A DNA stretch of 64,000 nt from Corylus avellana. Lineage: Eukaryota > Streptophyta > Magnoliopsida > Fagales > Betulaceae. The notes below the pieces were generated by a model. It saw nothing but the letters and a program-made list of their open reading frames with translations, was not told the origin of the DNA and did no database searches. Below are positions 22,208-31,934 of this stretch, piece by piece. The position numbers were made by a program, and so were the translations under genes. Location: assembly GCF_901000735.1 (NCBI RefSeq), contig NC_081551.1:13638906-13702905 (forward strand), given 5' to 3'. How positions within the stretch are numbered: the first letter of the stretch is position 1; every line of letters starts with the position of its first letter.

Positions 22208-24081
22208 GTTGTAGGTCAGATCTGTTCCAAAAATCTAGCCTCATGTTTGACCTTTTAATTAGTTTCTCTAAACTCTCATTTCTGTCTTCGATTTGTAAAG
22301 ATGTACACATGTTGTGGCTATTTATTGGACATTGGTAAGGAGTGCAACGATGTTGTAACAATTACCAACCTAAATTATTAGACGAATAATTGCTATGTTT
22401 TACTCGCAAGTGCAGAAGATCAAAACGATAGTATAGTAGGCAAATACGAGATCATTCCCATAAGGATTGATGAAGTTATGTTTAAAAGTAATTTCCTAAT
22501 TTAATTAATTGAATGTCATAAATTGAAAGATTAATTTAAAATAATAAGAACGAAAGGGTTAGGGTTTTGATATCCACCACTAATCAGATTCAATTACGAT
22601 AAAAAAAAAAATGTGCCAATACTACAATCATACCGGTATACTTAATGCTTGCTAACCTAAGGACATGTTATCTACTCCTTAAGTTATTGATTTCCCTAAT
22701 CAACGAATTAGACATGTTATCTACTCTAATTTTTTTTTCTTTCTCACAAGATTTAGCATGGTATCTACTAAGTTGTTCTTTAAGAAAACATAAATCTATA
22801 GAAATCAACAAATACATGAAGCCTAGGGCATGGTATCTACTCCTAATTTTTCATATTGATTAATCCAAGAACCCATGATGAGGTTCTTTAGTCACTTTAT
22901 TAAGCCTAAGACTCGGTTATCCAAATTGACTCAATCAACAAATCCAAACACATGCATATGTTGATTAGGCACATTCATATGAAGAATTCAATCAAATAGA
23001 AAATAATCAAGTTAAATATCCCAAAATATAACTGCAGTAATGACGCCAATATTGAAATCCTAAAGAGACATGATTAGGGCTTCATTCTAGCCCCCTAAGA
23101 AAGGTTTAGTTGCACATAATGAAAATAAAAAGGATAAGAAGAAATCGAAAACACTTCTTGACATGAGCCTCCAATTCCTCTATAAAATTGTATATTTTTC
23201 TCAATGCTTAGAGATCTATTTATAGGGATTATTAGGATAACCCTAGAAGCTCTAGAAACCCTATGAAAACCGTGGTTTAGTCTCCTAGTCTAAAAAGGAG
23301 ATTGAAAACCTAATCTGATGTGGAAAAGGAGTTCTGCTGCATATGAAAGTTGGATCACAGTGAAAATATGATTGAATTTGGTCGGAAAGGAAGAAGGATT
23401 ATACAACATATTACGGATCACCTTTGGAAACTCCATGTTTTATCCAGGACCTTCGGTAACCTTATCGATAATATTTTTGTTCAACTCCCGGAATTAACGG
23501 TAACTTTTCCTTATGTTTTATATTTTCAACTGGACAAAGACCAATTTCATTGTGGTATCTGTGATGATATTGTACAATTTGGGTATCTAATTGCATATTT
23601 GATTAGATTCATACCGGAGATGTACGTAAACAATATCTTATGGCCTTTGTTGACGAACTTCCTTTTCATTTTTTCGGGGGTCTTTGTAATTGGTTTGTAT
23701 ATAAATGATGCACCTACCATACTTGACCATAGTTTCTATCAGCTCTATCATGACGTAACTTTCGATTCTCTCGACAGGATACAATTTATACAGTCAGTTG
23801 TGGATTACAAAACTTATGATGCAACTCATTTTAAGTGATACCTCAATCTGTATAACGAATCATATATGCTATAAGATTGGGAAACCAAATTTCTTCGTCA
23901 CCATTTTTTGTATGACGTTGTGGAGAGCTTCATTTTTAATGAATATCTACGTTCATATCCTGATCGTAATACTATTGACTCTGTTCGTAAAACTCCTTAC
24001 TTTGTTCGTGAGACTCCTAAATCTGTTCGTAAAGCTCCTTACTCTTTTTGTAAGACTCTTGACTCTATTCAGAGAGAAAAC
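22208..24081 (+). pseudogene. array unit 5 (interrupted by an LTR fragment)
   Basis: Exon 1 starts at 22,301 and is cut after GTAAGGAGTGCAACGA by an LTR fragment (22,351-23,338). The unit resumes at CATATGAAAGTTGGATCACA, so about 230 bp of the unit are missing at the junction. The downstream frame is open for 162 codons (23,350-23,838) and carries MIEFGRKGRRIIQHITDHLW and LYINDAPTILDHSFYQLYHD. Heptad repeats lie at about 23,968-24,075. Confidence 0.7.
22351..23338 (-). mobile_element. Athila-like LTR fragment in array unit 5
   Basis: The plus strand begins TGTTGTAACAATTACC and aligns with the first ~950 bp of the LTR at 36,555: TTTTACTCGCAAGTGCAG, GATATCCACCACTAATCA, GCATATGTTGATTAG. The other LTR end and part of the host unit are deleted at 23,338. 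Sense orientation is minus. Confidence 0.7.
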
Positions 24082-25155
24082 AATGTAAGCCAGATCCGTT
24101 CCAAGAACCCAGCCTCATGTTCGACCTTTTAATCAGTCTCTCCAAACTCTCATTTCCGTCTTCGATTTTTCAAGATGTACGCAGGTTGTAGCTATTTAGT
24201 GGACATTGGTAAGTAGTGCAACGAGTTTATGATTGAGCTACCACCTAAACATATCCCGCCGTTGGCTCTTCACGGCTATCTACTGATGACAGGTTTTTTT
24301 TTTTTTTTTTTCTTTTAATGAGAGTAATGATTTATTTTAGTTATGACTTAGTTTTCTTTTCTTGTATAGAGTTTTCGACAATTATTAAGTCATTTATGCC
24401 ATTCAGATGCACAACTAAGAGCCGAAAGGAACATATGGAAGTTTGATCAAAGTGAAAATATGATTGAATTTAGTCGGAAAGGAAGGAGGATGATACAACG
24501 CATTGCGGATCACCCTCGGGAACTCCATGTTTCATCCTGGACATGCGTTAACCTTATCAATAATATTTTTGTTCAACCCCTGGAATTAATGATAACTTTC
24601 CCTTATGTTCCATATGTTCAACTGGACAAATACCAATTTCGTGGTGGTATCTGTGATGATATTGTTCAATTTAGGTGTCTAGTTGCATATTTGATGTACG
24701 TAAACAATATCTTGTGGCCTTTACCGATGAACTTCCTTTTCTTTTTTTCGAGAGCCTTACTAATGAGTTTGTATGCAAATGATGCACCTATTGTACTTGA
24801 GTACAGCTTCTATCAGCTCTATCATGGCGCAACTTTCGATTCTGTTGATAGGATTCGATTTATACAGTCAATTGTGGATTACAAAAACTATGATGCAACT
24901 CATTTTGAAAGATGCCTCGATTTGCATAACGAATCATATATGCTACAAGATTGGGAAACCAAATTTCCTCGTCACAATTTTTTGTATGACAATGTGCAGA
25001 GCTCAATTTTTAATGACTATCTACTTTCATATCCTGATCATAATACTACTGACTCTGTTCATAAAACTCCTTACTTTGTTCGTAAAACTTCTGACTCTAT
25101 TCATAAAGCTCCTTACTCTGTTCATCAGACTCATAACTCTGTTCATCGAGAAAAA
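24082..25155 (+). pseudogene. array unit 6 (best preserved second block, 235 codons)
   Basis: Exon 1 starts at 24,175 but meets TAG after MYAGCSYLVDIGK. The second block is open from 24,460 to 25,167 (235 codons). In order it carries MIEFSRKGRRMIQRIADHP, a conserved hydrophobic region VTFPYVPYVQLDK-like, LYANDAPIVLEYSFYQLYHG, RFIQSIVDYKNYDATHFERC, NESYMLQDWETKFPRHNFLY, and five heptads of the type TP-Y/D-SV-R/H-K. An 18 bp in-frame deletion removes VRFTPE-like residues. The family is not recognised. Long conservation of one frame across units suggests the ancestor was a real protein-coding gene. Confidence 0.7.
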
Positions 25156-25416
25156 GATGTGAGCTAGATCCGTTCCAAAATCCTAGCCTTCTGTTCGACT
25201 TTTTAATCAGTCTCTCCAAACTCTCATTTATGTCTTCAATTTGTCAAGATGTACACATGTTGTAACTATTTACCGGACACTGCTAAGGAGTGCAACGAGT
25301 TTATGAGTGAATTGCCACTTGAACATATCATGCCGCCGGCTCTTCACGGCTATCTATCGATGATAGTTTTTTTTTTTTTTTCTTTTTATTTTTTAATGAA
25401 AGTAATTATTTTTTTT
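25156..25416 (+). pseudogene. array unit 7 (truncated)
   Basis: Leader and exon 1 only: ATG at 25,249, MYTCCNYLPDTAKECNEF, then HGYLSMI and the T-rich start of the intron. The unit ends where a Mutator-like MITE begins, at the same intron position where unit 1 is interrupted. Confidence 0.7.
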
Positions 25417-26297
25417 AAAGAGAAAATTACGCTTTATCCCCCAAAGTTTGAGCCCATTTTCAATTTAACCTCCAGTGTTTAAATTTTTATAATACACCCC
25501 ATCAAAGTTTCAAAAATTTTAAATATGGCCCATTTGTTAACTATTTTCGTCCAATTTGATTGAAAATTGGTCACGTGTATTTTTTTTTATCTTAAATTTC
25601 TAAATTGTCCCTATGTATTTTAACAAATTTTAAAAATGCCCACAAGTCAAACCAAAATCAGAAAAAAAAAAAAAAAAAAAAGGTTGTGGCCGTAGCCACC
25701 TTCATTGGCTAAATGGGGGGTGGCTGGCCACCCCCTTTGGGCATGCCCATTCTGGGCAATAGGGGGTGAACGAGCCAGCCCCTTTGGCCACCCCCAAAGG
25801 GTTTGGGGGTGGTTTTGGCCTCCTCCATTTGGGGCCCTTTGGGGTGGTCGGCCACCCCATGGGTCATGGGGGTGGTGAGCCAATCCCAATCTAGTCTTTT
25901 GGGTTGGCCGTAGCCACCCCATTTGGCCACATGGGGGTGGCTAGGTCACCCCCATTTAGGCCCTTGGGGGTGGTTGGCCACCCCTCATGGGTTGTGGGGG
26001 TGGCTCAGGATTTGGGGGTGGTCGAAATCACCCCCATTTGGCCCCTCAATCCGGCCTGATGGGGGTGGCCATAGCCAAAGGGTTGACTGTAATTTTTTTA
26101 AAAAATAAAAAATAAAATTGTATGGGCAATTTAGTATTTGTCATTATTTTCGTTAGAGAAAATGAAAATGGTTAATGGATGGGCCACATTGAATTTTTTT
26201 TAAAACTTTTGGTGAGGTGCATTGTAAAAATTGAAACATTGCAGGTCAAATTGAAAATGAGCTCAAATTTTTGGAGGTAAAGTGTATTTAACCAAAA
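25417..26297. mobile_element. Mutator-like MITE with GC-rich core
   Basis: Left arm GAAAATTACGCTTTATCCCC and right arm (reverse) GGTTAAATACACTTTACCTC are inverted over about 180 bp. The core, 25,685-26,075, consists of repeated GGGGTGGC / GGCCACCCC words in both orientations. The ORFs here follow from the repeats. No certain target duplication was found. Confidence 0.65.
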
Positions 26298-26404
26298 AAA
26301 AGAAAAAAAGAAAAAAAAAAAAAGTACTTTACAAAGCTTAGTGAAATTGATCTCTTAAAAAATAGGCTTTAATTGCAAAACTTGAGGAATCACGTACTTT
26401 GGTT

Positions 26405-27460
26405 GAAAACTCCCATAATATCATATTGGATGGGATTTTTCAAATCTCATAATATAGGATAATCAAATATATTCTAACATTCTCCCTCAAACTCGAAAAT
26501 TTTGGAACTTTGAGTTTAAAAAGGATTTTTTTTTCTCCCTTTTTTTTGGTTTTTTTTTTGGGAGATGACAACGGTTGGCAATAGATGGCCGAAAACTTGC
26601 TAGAGTTGGTGGCAGCCGGCGACGGTGACTGGAGGCGGTCGATGACAGTGATTGGAAATACGCCTTAAATAACAATATGCCAAAGAGGACCAACTATGGG
26701 GCAAAATGAAAGCCAACAAAATGGATAAAAATAAGGATAAAAGGGCTAAAAATAAGGTTAACTATGGGTCTTAAATGAAAGCCAACTTTGAGTTGAAATA
26801 AAAAGCCAACTTTGAGTATAACTGAGGCCAATAAAGGGCTTTAAATGGGCTTGGGTCTTGAAACAATACCACAAAAGCTGGGCCTGGATAATTAAACAAT
26901 ACAACAAATGTTAAAAGATGGGTTTGGGTCAACTATTGGACCAACAGTAACAAAATAATAGCCAACAAATGGCCAAAATAATAAGGGCGGTTTCCCTTTT
27001 TTATTATTTATTTATTTATTTTGAGAATGAGAGAGAGCAAATCAGAGAGCAATAGAGGGGTGAAAGCGTAGATTTAGGATTGAAAATAATGGTAGCATGT
27101 GGCTCTGATACCATGAAAGAAAATATAATCCAGAATAAAATATATATAATATGAAAATAATAAAATAGATACAAAGAATTATTTGGTTTGGTCTGTATCC
27201 TACTTCTACATGATAAAGCTTAAAGGACTTACATTTTGCTCTTATTCTTTGGTGATGTTTACAATAATATAATAGTCTCCTATTTATATGAGAACTATGG
27301 TAGATGAGAATAATACAAATATGAAAATTATATCAGATTTGAATGAGACATTCAAATCTAATAACCTAAAAAAGAAGGAGATTACAATCAAATCTCATAA
27401 TATATTAAATCTGATTACCATCAAATCTCATAATATGAGATAATCAAATATACTTTACCA
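26405..27460 (-). mobile_element. Copia-like non-autonomous element (LTRs, primer site, no coding sequence)
   Basis: On the minus strand, an LTR from 27,460 to 27,114 ends just before TGGTATCAGAGCC (27,113-27,101), the classic initiator-tRNA-Met primer binding site. At the other end a purine tract GAGGGAGAA (26,489-26,481) precedes a second LTR start TGTTAGAATATATTTGATTA (26,479 downward). That second LTR continues only to about 26,405 before homology is lost. The ~620 bp interior has no gag or pol. Repeated GCCAAC/AAAGCC words occur at 26,700-26,980. Confidence 0.65.
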
Positions 27461-27689
27461 CTTTCATCCCTTCTTCTTCACGCTCTCCTCATGCTGTAAC
27501 AATAACCATTCAATGTATAACTCATAAAATAGCTTTTCTTTGCATAAATCATAATATCACATTTTTAATACATAAATCACAAAATATTATTTCAACTACT
27601 TTAAAGTTTGTTTACTCTTAATTTTCTCTTAACATTCCACTCCAATGTCTGCGATTTATCTTATAGTCAATTAATAATAGGGGAAAATA

Positions 27690-28160
27690 CATTTTACCCA
27701 CTGAATTATCCATCCATTTGCACTTTTACTTTCAATGTTTAAAACGTGATACTTAACCCCTCAAACTTTCAAATTGTTGCAATTCAACCATTCTAACTTT
27801 TTTTTTTCCCAAAATGCCCCCATCACATATTTTTTTTTTTTAAAAAAAACATAAAAAAAAAAACCAGAAAAAAACAAGGAAGAAGGCGTTGGGGTGGCCG
27901 AATCATTCCCATGGGTGGCTAGCCACCTGCTTGGCCCGGGTAGTTTGTAAGACCCCTGTGTCGGCCGCTTGGGGTGGCCGAACTACTTCATGGTCAGTAA
28001 GGTTCGCCAACCCGCATCACGCCTCAGTGGTCGGCCACCCCAACATATTTTTTTTTTTTTTTTTTTAAGTATCAAATCTGCAACAATTTGAAAGTTTGGG
28101 GGGTCATGTCACGCTTTAAACATTGGAGGTAAAGTGCAAATGAGGATAGTTCATGGGTAA
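27690..28160. mobile_element. Mutator-like MITE with GC-rich core
   Basis: Inverted arms are CATTTGCACTTTTACTTTCA (left, about 27,716) and the reverse of GAGGTAAAGTGCAAATGAGG (about 28,126). Both continue through CAAACTTTCAAATTGTTGCA. The core (27,890-28,045) has GGGGTGGCCG words. It interrupts the left arm of the large palindrome. Confidence 0.65.
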
Positions 28161-28162
28161 AA

Positions 28163-29825
28163 ATGATATATTAATACAAAGGCTTAAATACCATTTTTTC
28201 CCATGTGTTTCTAACAACTTATTTTTGTTCCTTAGGTTTAGATTTTATCACAAGAGATACCTTGGTTTACATAAAGACCAGAGATGGTACTCCATCTAAA
28301 TTCCGTCCAAAATTTGACGAAAAGTCACGTCAACACCATTAAGAAATTGATACGTGTTAATATACATAATTAAGATGGTTAAATACCTTATTCACTCATG
28401 TGGTTTAACTTTATTTTTTGCCTCATAGGGTTTACTTTTTATCACAGGAGGTACATGATGTTTGCATAAAGACGGAGATGGTACCATCGTCAAACTTCCA
28501 TTCAAAAATTGATGGAATGCCATGTTAGCACCAAGAACAAACTGACACGTGCCCAAATAATTAATTAAAAATAAATATTTTTTTAAAAAAAATTAAAAAC
28601 ATTAAAAATATATTTAATTAATTAATTAATTAATTATTATTTTTTAAGTTCTTTATGCAAACCCCATGTACTTTCTATGATAAAAAGTAAAGTTGTTAAA
28701 TCATATAGGCGAATAAGGTATTTAACCTAAATTAAAAAATATATTTTTTTTAAATTAAAAATATTAAAAAATTATATTTAATTAAATTTTGTTTAAAAAA
28801 AGAAAAAAAATGGGGAGGTCGTAGTCATCCCTTTGTCCATTTGGGGTGGTTGGAACCCCTCCTTTGGACATTGGGGTGGCCTGGCCACCCCCATCTGGCT
28901 GGATTGCCACCCACAGCCCCTGGAGATGGTTCAGCCACTCCAAGGGGCCAAATGGGGTGGCCGAAACCCCCCCAAACCCCATTAGAGAGTTCAAGAACTC
29001 AGAATTGATTGGTATTGCATTCCCAAGGAACCAACCGATGAGAATATACTCCAGTGTTTGCCTCTCTGGAATGCCGATAACTGGGCCACAATTCACGAAG
29101 TTAAGGTTATGCTTAAATATTCATCTAAAATTCACGGAGCCCCCTTTACTGCTTCCTACATAAACTTCAAAGCCGATGCTTGCATTTGGTCCTCTGGAGC
29201 ATCTTCCTGCACTTCATCTTCTTCCACCACTACTAATTCCTGGCTTTCACAAGAGCTGGACACTGCAAATCAAGACAGGCTTAAATGGGTGCTGAAAAAC
29301 TACATGATATATAATTACTGCACAGAAGCAAAGAGATTTCCCCAAGCCCTCCATTCAGAATGCAACACCTTCCAGAGAAACCATCAAATTCTTTTACTAT
29401 TTGGCCCCTTTGGGGTGGTTTCGGCCACCCCCATTTGGCCCCTTGAGATGCCCTATCTACCCTTATCTGACCTGATTGGGAGTGCCCGATGGCCAAAGGG
29501 GGTGGCCAGCCACCCAAAAAGGCCAAAAGGGTGGCTACGGCCACCCCAATTTTTATTTTATTTATTTTTTTAAAAAATTAATTAAATATAATTTTTTAAT
29601 ATTTTTAATTAGGTATATGGACACATGTCAATTTCTTAATGGTACTGATGTGGCTTTCCGTTAAGTTTTGGACAAAATTTAGATGAGGGTACTATATCTA
29701 TTTTTATGTAAACTTGAACTACCTTCTTTGATAAAAACTAATCCATATAGGGTAAAAAATAAAGTTGTTAAACCACATGGAGCAAAAAGGTATTTAACCT
29801 TTTGTATTAATATATCATTTTAAGA
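28163..29825. mobile_element. Pack-MULE-like element carrying a gene fragment
   Basis: Inverted arms of about 200 bp: left AAATGATATATTAATACAAA then GGCTTAAATACC, and right (reverse) AAATGATATATTAATACAAA then AGGTTAAATACC. They continue through TACCATTAAGAAATTGA-like text. The GC-rich GGTGGCCG core flanks a captured XTH fragment (28,984-29,366). A smaller MITE of the same type, 28,377-28,727 (GGTTAAATACCTTATTC ends), lies inside the left part. There is no transposase. The Mutator assignment rests on resemblance to elements with 9 bp duplications elsewhere in the window. Confidence 0.65.
28984..29366 (+). pseudogene. xyloglucan endotransglucosylase/hydrolase (XTH) fragment
   Basis: The plus-strand frame reads REFKNSELIGIAFPRNQPMR then IYSSV. 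After a frameshift at about 29,055-29,064 it reads LWNADNWAT, APFTASYINFKADACIWSSG, SWLSQELDTANQDRLKWVLK, NYMIYNYCTEAKRFPQAL and ends ECN. This is the C-terminal third of a GH16 XTH with the XET_C domain. The catalytic ExDxE motif lies upstream and is absent. The segment is intronless as seen. XTHs cut and rejoin wall xyloglucan; this piece cannot do so. It sits between GC-rich repeats of a Mutator-like element, so capture by transposition is the likely origin. Confidence 0.88.
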
Positions 29826-30286
29826 TTAAATCAAAATATATATATATATATATATCATTTTAAGATCAATACTAATGATTAGACAATATTCCAAAACTCA
29901 TTATAAAATGCAAGAACAAATGCAAACAAATTATGATAATGCTTAGTTTAATTAAAGAAATTATACACATTTAAGCTATTATTAATTGACTATAAGGTAA
30001 ATCGCAGACATTGGAGCGGAATGTTATGAGAAAAAAAGTTAAAAGAGAAAATTAAGAGTAAACAAACTTTAAAGTAGTTGAAATAATATTTTGTGATTTA
30101 TGCATTAAAAATGTGATATTATGATTTGTGCAAAGAAATGCTATTTTCTGAGTTATACATTGAATGGTTATTGCTACAGCATGAAGAGAGCGTGAAGAAG
30201 GGATGAAAGTGGTAAAGTATATTGATTATCTTATATTATGAGATTTGATGGTAATCAGATTTGATATATTATGAGATTTGATTGTA

Positions 30287-30893
30287 ATACAAAAGAAGAC
30301 ATGAAGAAGCTGCACCATTAATGTTCTTACAAAATGGGAGAGTGGTTTTCATTTCAAATTTCTGGAGAAATCGGTCACATCTGCAGTACGTGAAAACGTT
30401 AAAAAGAAAAGAGAGCAGTCTTTTCAAGAGACAACATTAAATAAAACAAGACAAATGCTCCTGCACCCATGACTGATTAGATGCATGAGAGCTAGAGGAG
30501 GCATTGCACAAACCAGGAAGAAAATCAGCTCTTTAATGAGTTGAAAATAATAAAATAAAAAAGAAAAAAAAAGAAAAAAGAAAGGAAATGAAACAAGGAA
30601 CCAGCGTGTAAAGGGACTGCAACATGCAAAACCAAGAAGCAACGGCCTTGAGACTCTGTCTGGGCATAAAACAAAACCAAGTAAAACAAAACCCCTTTGT
30701 CTCTGTTCTAGCAGTTCGTTGGCCAAGAGGACGAAGAAGAAAACAAAAAACAAAAGGAAATTGAGAGGAAATGAAAACAAAAGGAGGCAGTATATATAGG
30801 AACAAAAACAACAAAGGCAGCCATTTGTTGTTTTCTTCTGGATGGAGATCAGGCGACAGTTTGAAAATCCTTGGGAGTTTTGAAAAGAAAGTA
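30287..30893. other. unassigned sequence left of the TRIM
   Basis: A-rich plus strand giving F/L-rich minus-strand ORFs (30,424-30,934) that look like translated low complexity. TATATATAGG at about 30,792 is TATA-like. No gene is supported. Confidence 0.4.
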
Positions 30894-30898
30894 GGAAG

Positions 30899-31220
30899 TG
30901 GAAATAGTCCCACATTGCCTGGGGACTTGAGCATGTTTATAAATAATAGACAACTCTCTCTTATTGAACCAGTTTTATGAAATGAATTAAGCCCATAAAT
31001 TTCTTAATGGTATCAGAGCCTACCACAGGATGAATGGAGGCTCACACTACTTACCATGTGACAAGGACCAAGAAAAATATCAGCTTGCATGTGAGGGAGA
31101 GTGTTGAGAAATAGTCTCACATTGCCTGTGGACAAGATTTTGGGCATGTTTATAAGAAATGTGCAACCCTCTCTTATTGAACCGGTTTTATGAGATAAGT
31201 TAGGCCTACGAATTTCTTCA
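30899..31220 (+). mobile_element. complete TRIM retrotransposon (322 bp)
   Basis: LTR1 is 30,899-31,007 and LTR2 is 31,102-31,220 (TGTTGAGAAATAGTCTCACA ... AATTTCTTCA). They share ACATTGCCTG, GCATGTTTATAA and CTCTCTTATTGAACC. Directly after LTR1 is TGGTATCAGAGCC (31,008-31,020), the initiator tRNA-Met primer site. Purine-rich GAGGGAGAG (31,093-31,101) precedes LTR2. The exact target duplication GGAAG is at 30,894-30,898 and 31,221-31,225. No coding capacity; movement would depend on another element's proteins. LTR1 lacks 4 bp near its start and ends AA in place of CA. Confidence 0.92.
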
Positions 31221-31283
31221 GGAAGCACAATGATTTATTTATTTATTCATTTCTTTTTACTTTTTTTTTTTCTTATTTGCTGT

Positions 31284-31929
31284 TGTTACACATATTTTTG
31301 GGGTTGGGCCCACGGGTCCCTAACACATAAATACAGGAAAGAAAGCCCAAAACTCCATGACAGGCCCATTATGGAAAGCCCCGAACCTTTGTGAAAGGCC
31401 GGTCCATCTACTGCATTAGACCATCCCAAGAATCAGCACCCGGGACTAGCATAGTCGGGAGTGCCTAATCTATTAGTTTGCAGATAACAAGTGTGCATTA
31501 ACCATTCGGTCGGTTACACATCATTCATGGACACATGTTAATGATCCGGACAGTTACACCCCAATCAAGGGATATGCATTAATCCAAAGAAGCAGTTAAA
31601 AATTGCTTATAACGGCTAGGAGACAGAATTGTTAATTCCTCCATCTGTTATGCCCGGATCCTAGATCCTCCACTCGGTCATCATTACCACATTCAAGACC
31701 CTACCTATAAAGGGGGCAGAGTACCCAAGAGATAGGTACATGATTCATTATCCCTAAACATTATACAATACAAAGGAAAAGAGCTAACTTTAACATCGGA
31801 GGAGGATTCACTAGAAACACTACCGGCGTATTCTCTTAACCCTATTTTTGTCTTGCAGATTGAAGGAAAAGCAGCATCAAGAATCACAACTCTACCCTTG
31901 GGCTCACCAAACCGGAAACTATTTTAACA
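31284..31929 (+). mobile_element. solo LTR, probably Ty3-gypsy (Tat/Ogre-like)
   Basis: It runs TGTTACACATATTTTTGGGG to TATTTTAACA, with flanks GCTGT (31,279-31,283) and GCTAT (31,930-31,934) as a one-mismatch duplication. CTATAAAGGGGGC (about 31,706) is a TATA region, and downstream CTAACTTTAACATCGGAGG resembles the leader text of Tat/Ogre-type LTRs. No internal region is attached. Confidence 0.55.
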
Positions 31930-31934
31930 GCTAT

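Larger units (their letters stand above)
17138..25416 (+). repeat. tandem array of seven ~1.1 kb gene-like units
   Basis: Unit starts (GATGTAAGCC-like marker) are at 17,138, 18,978, 20,088, 21,168, 22,208, 24,082 and 25,156. The start peptide MYAGCSYL-like recurs at 17,232, 19,071, 20,181, 21,261, 22,301, 24,175 and 25,249. Without inserted elements the period is 1,040-1,116 bp. All units run in the same direction. Each has the same parts: a leader with CCTTTTAATCAGTCTCTCC, exon 1, a T-rich putative intron ending TTGTATAG, a long second coding block, a T-rich tract that could be a second intron end, and a run of 21 bp repeats. The array begins beside an LTR fragment and is cut off by a Mutator-like MITE. 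The encoded family is not recognised. Confidence 0.85.
27383..30286. repeat. large imperfect palindrome (~2.9 kb)
   Basis: 27,383-27,686 is the reverse complement of about 29,975-30,286; shared words include ATAATATTTTGTGATTTATG, GTCTGCGATTTA and CATTCAATGTATAAC. Inner arms 28,163-28,377 and 29,638-29,825 are also inverted. The left arm carries an inserted MITE (27,690-28,160) where the right arm has about 150 bp of other sequence. The centre holds the Pack-MULE-like element. Confidence 0.75.

Noticed and set aside
17138..25416. CRISPR array or simple satellite
   Set aside because: The repeat is a kilobase-long, gene-like unit with introns and reading frames in a plant nuclear context. There are no short repeats with unique spacers.
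25647..26108. Three overlapping Gly/Pro/Trp-rich ORFs
   Set aside because: Same GC-rich MITE core; no homology or start context.
30424..30934. 163- and 133-codon minus-strand ORFs
   Set aside because: Phe/Leu/Cys-rich text from A/G-rich plus strand; looks like translated low-complexity DNA, not a membrane protein.
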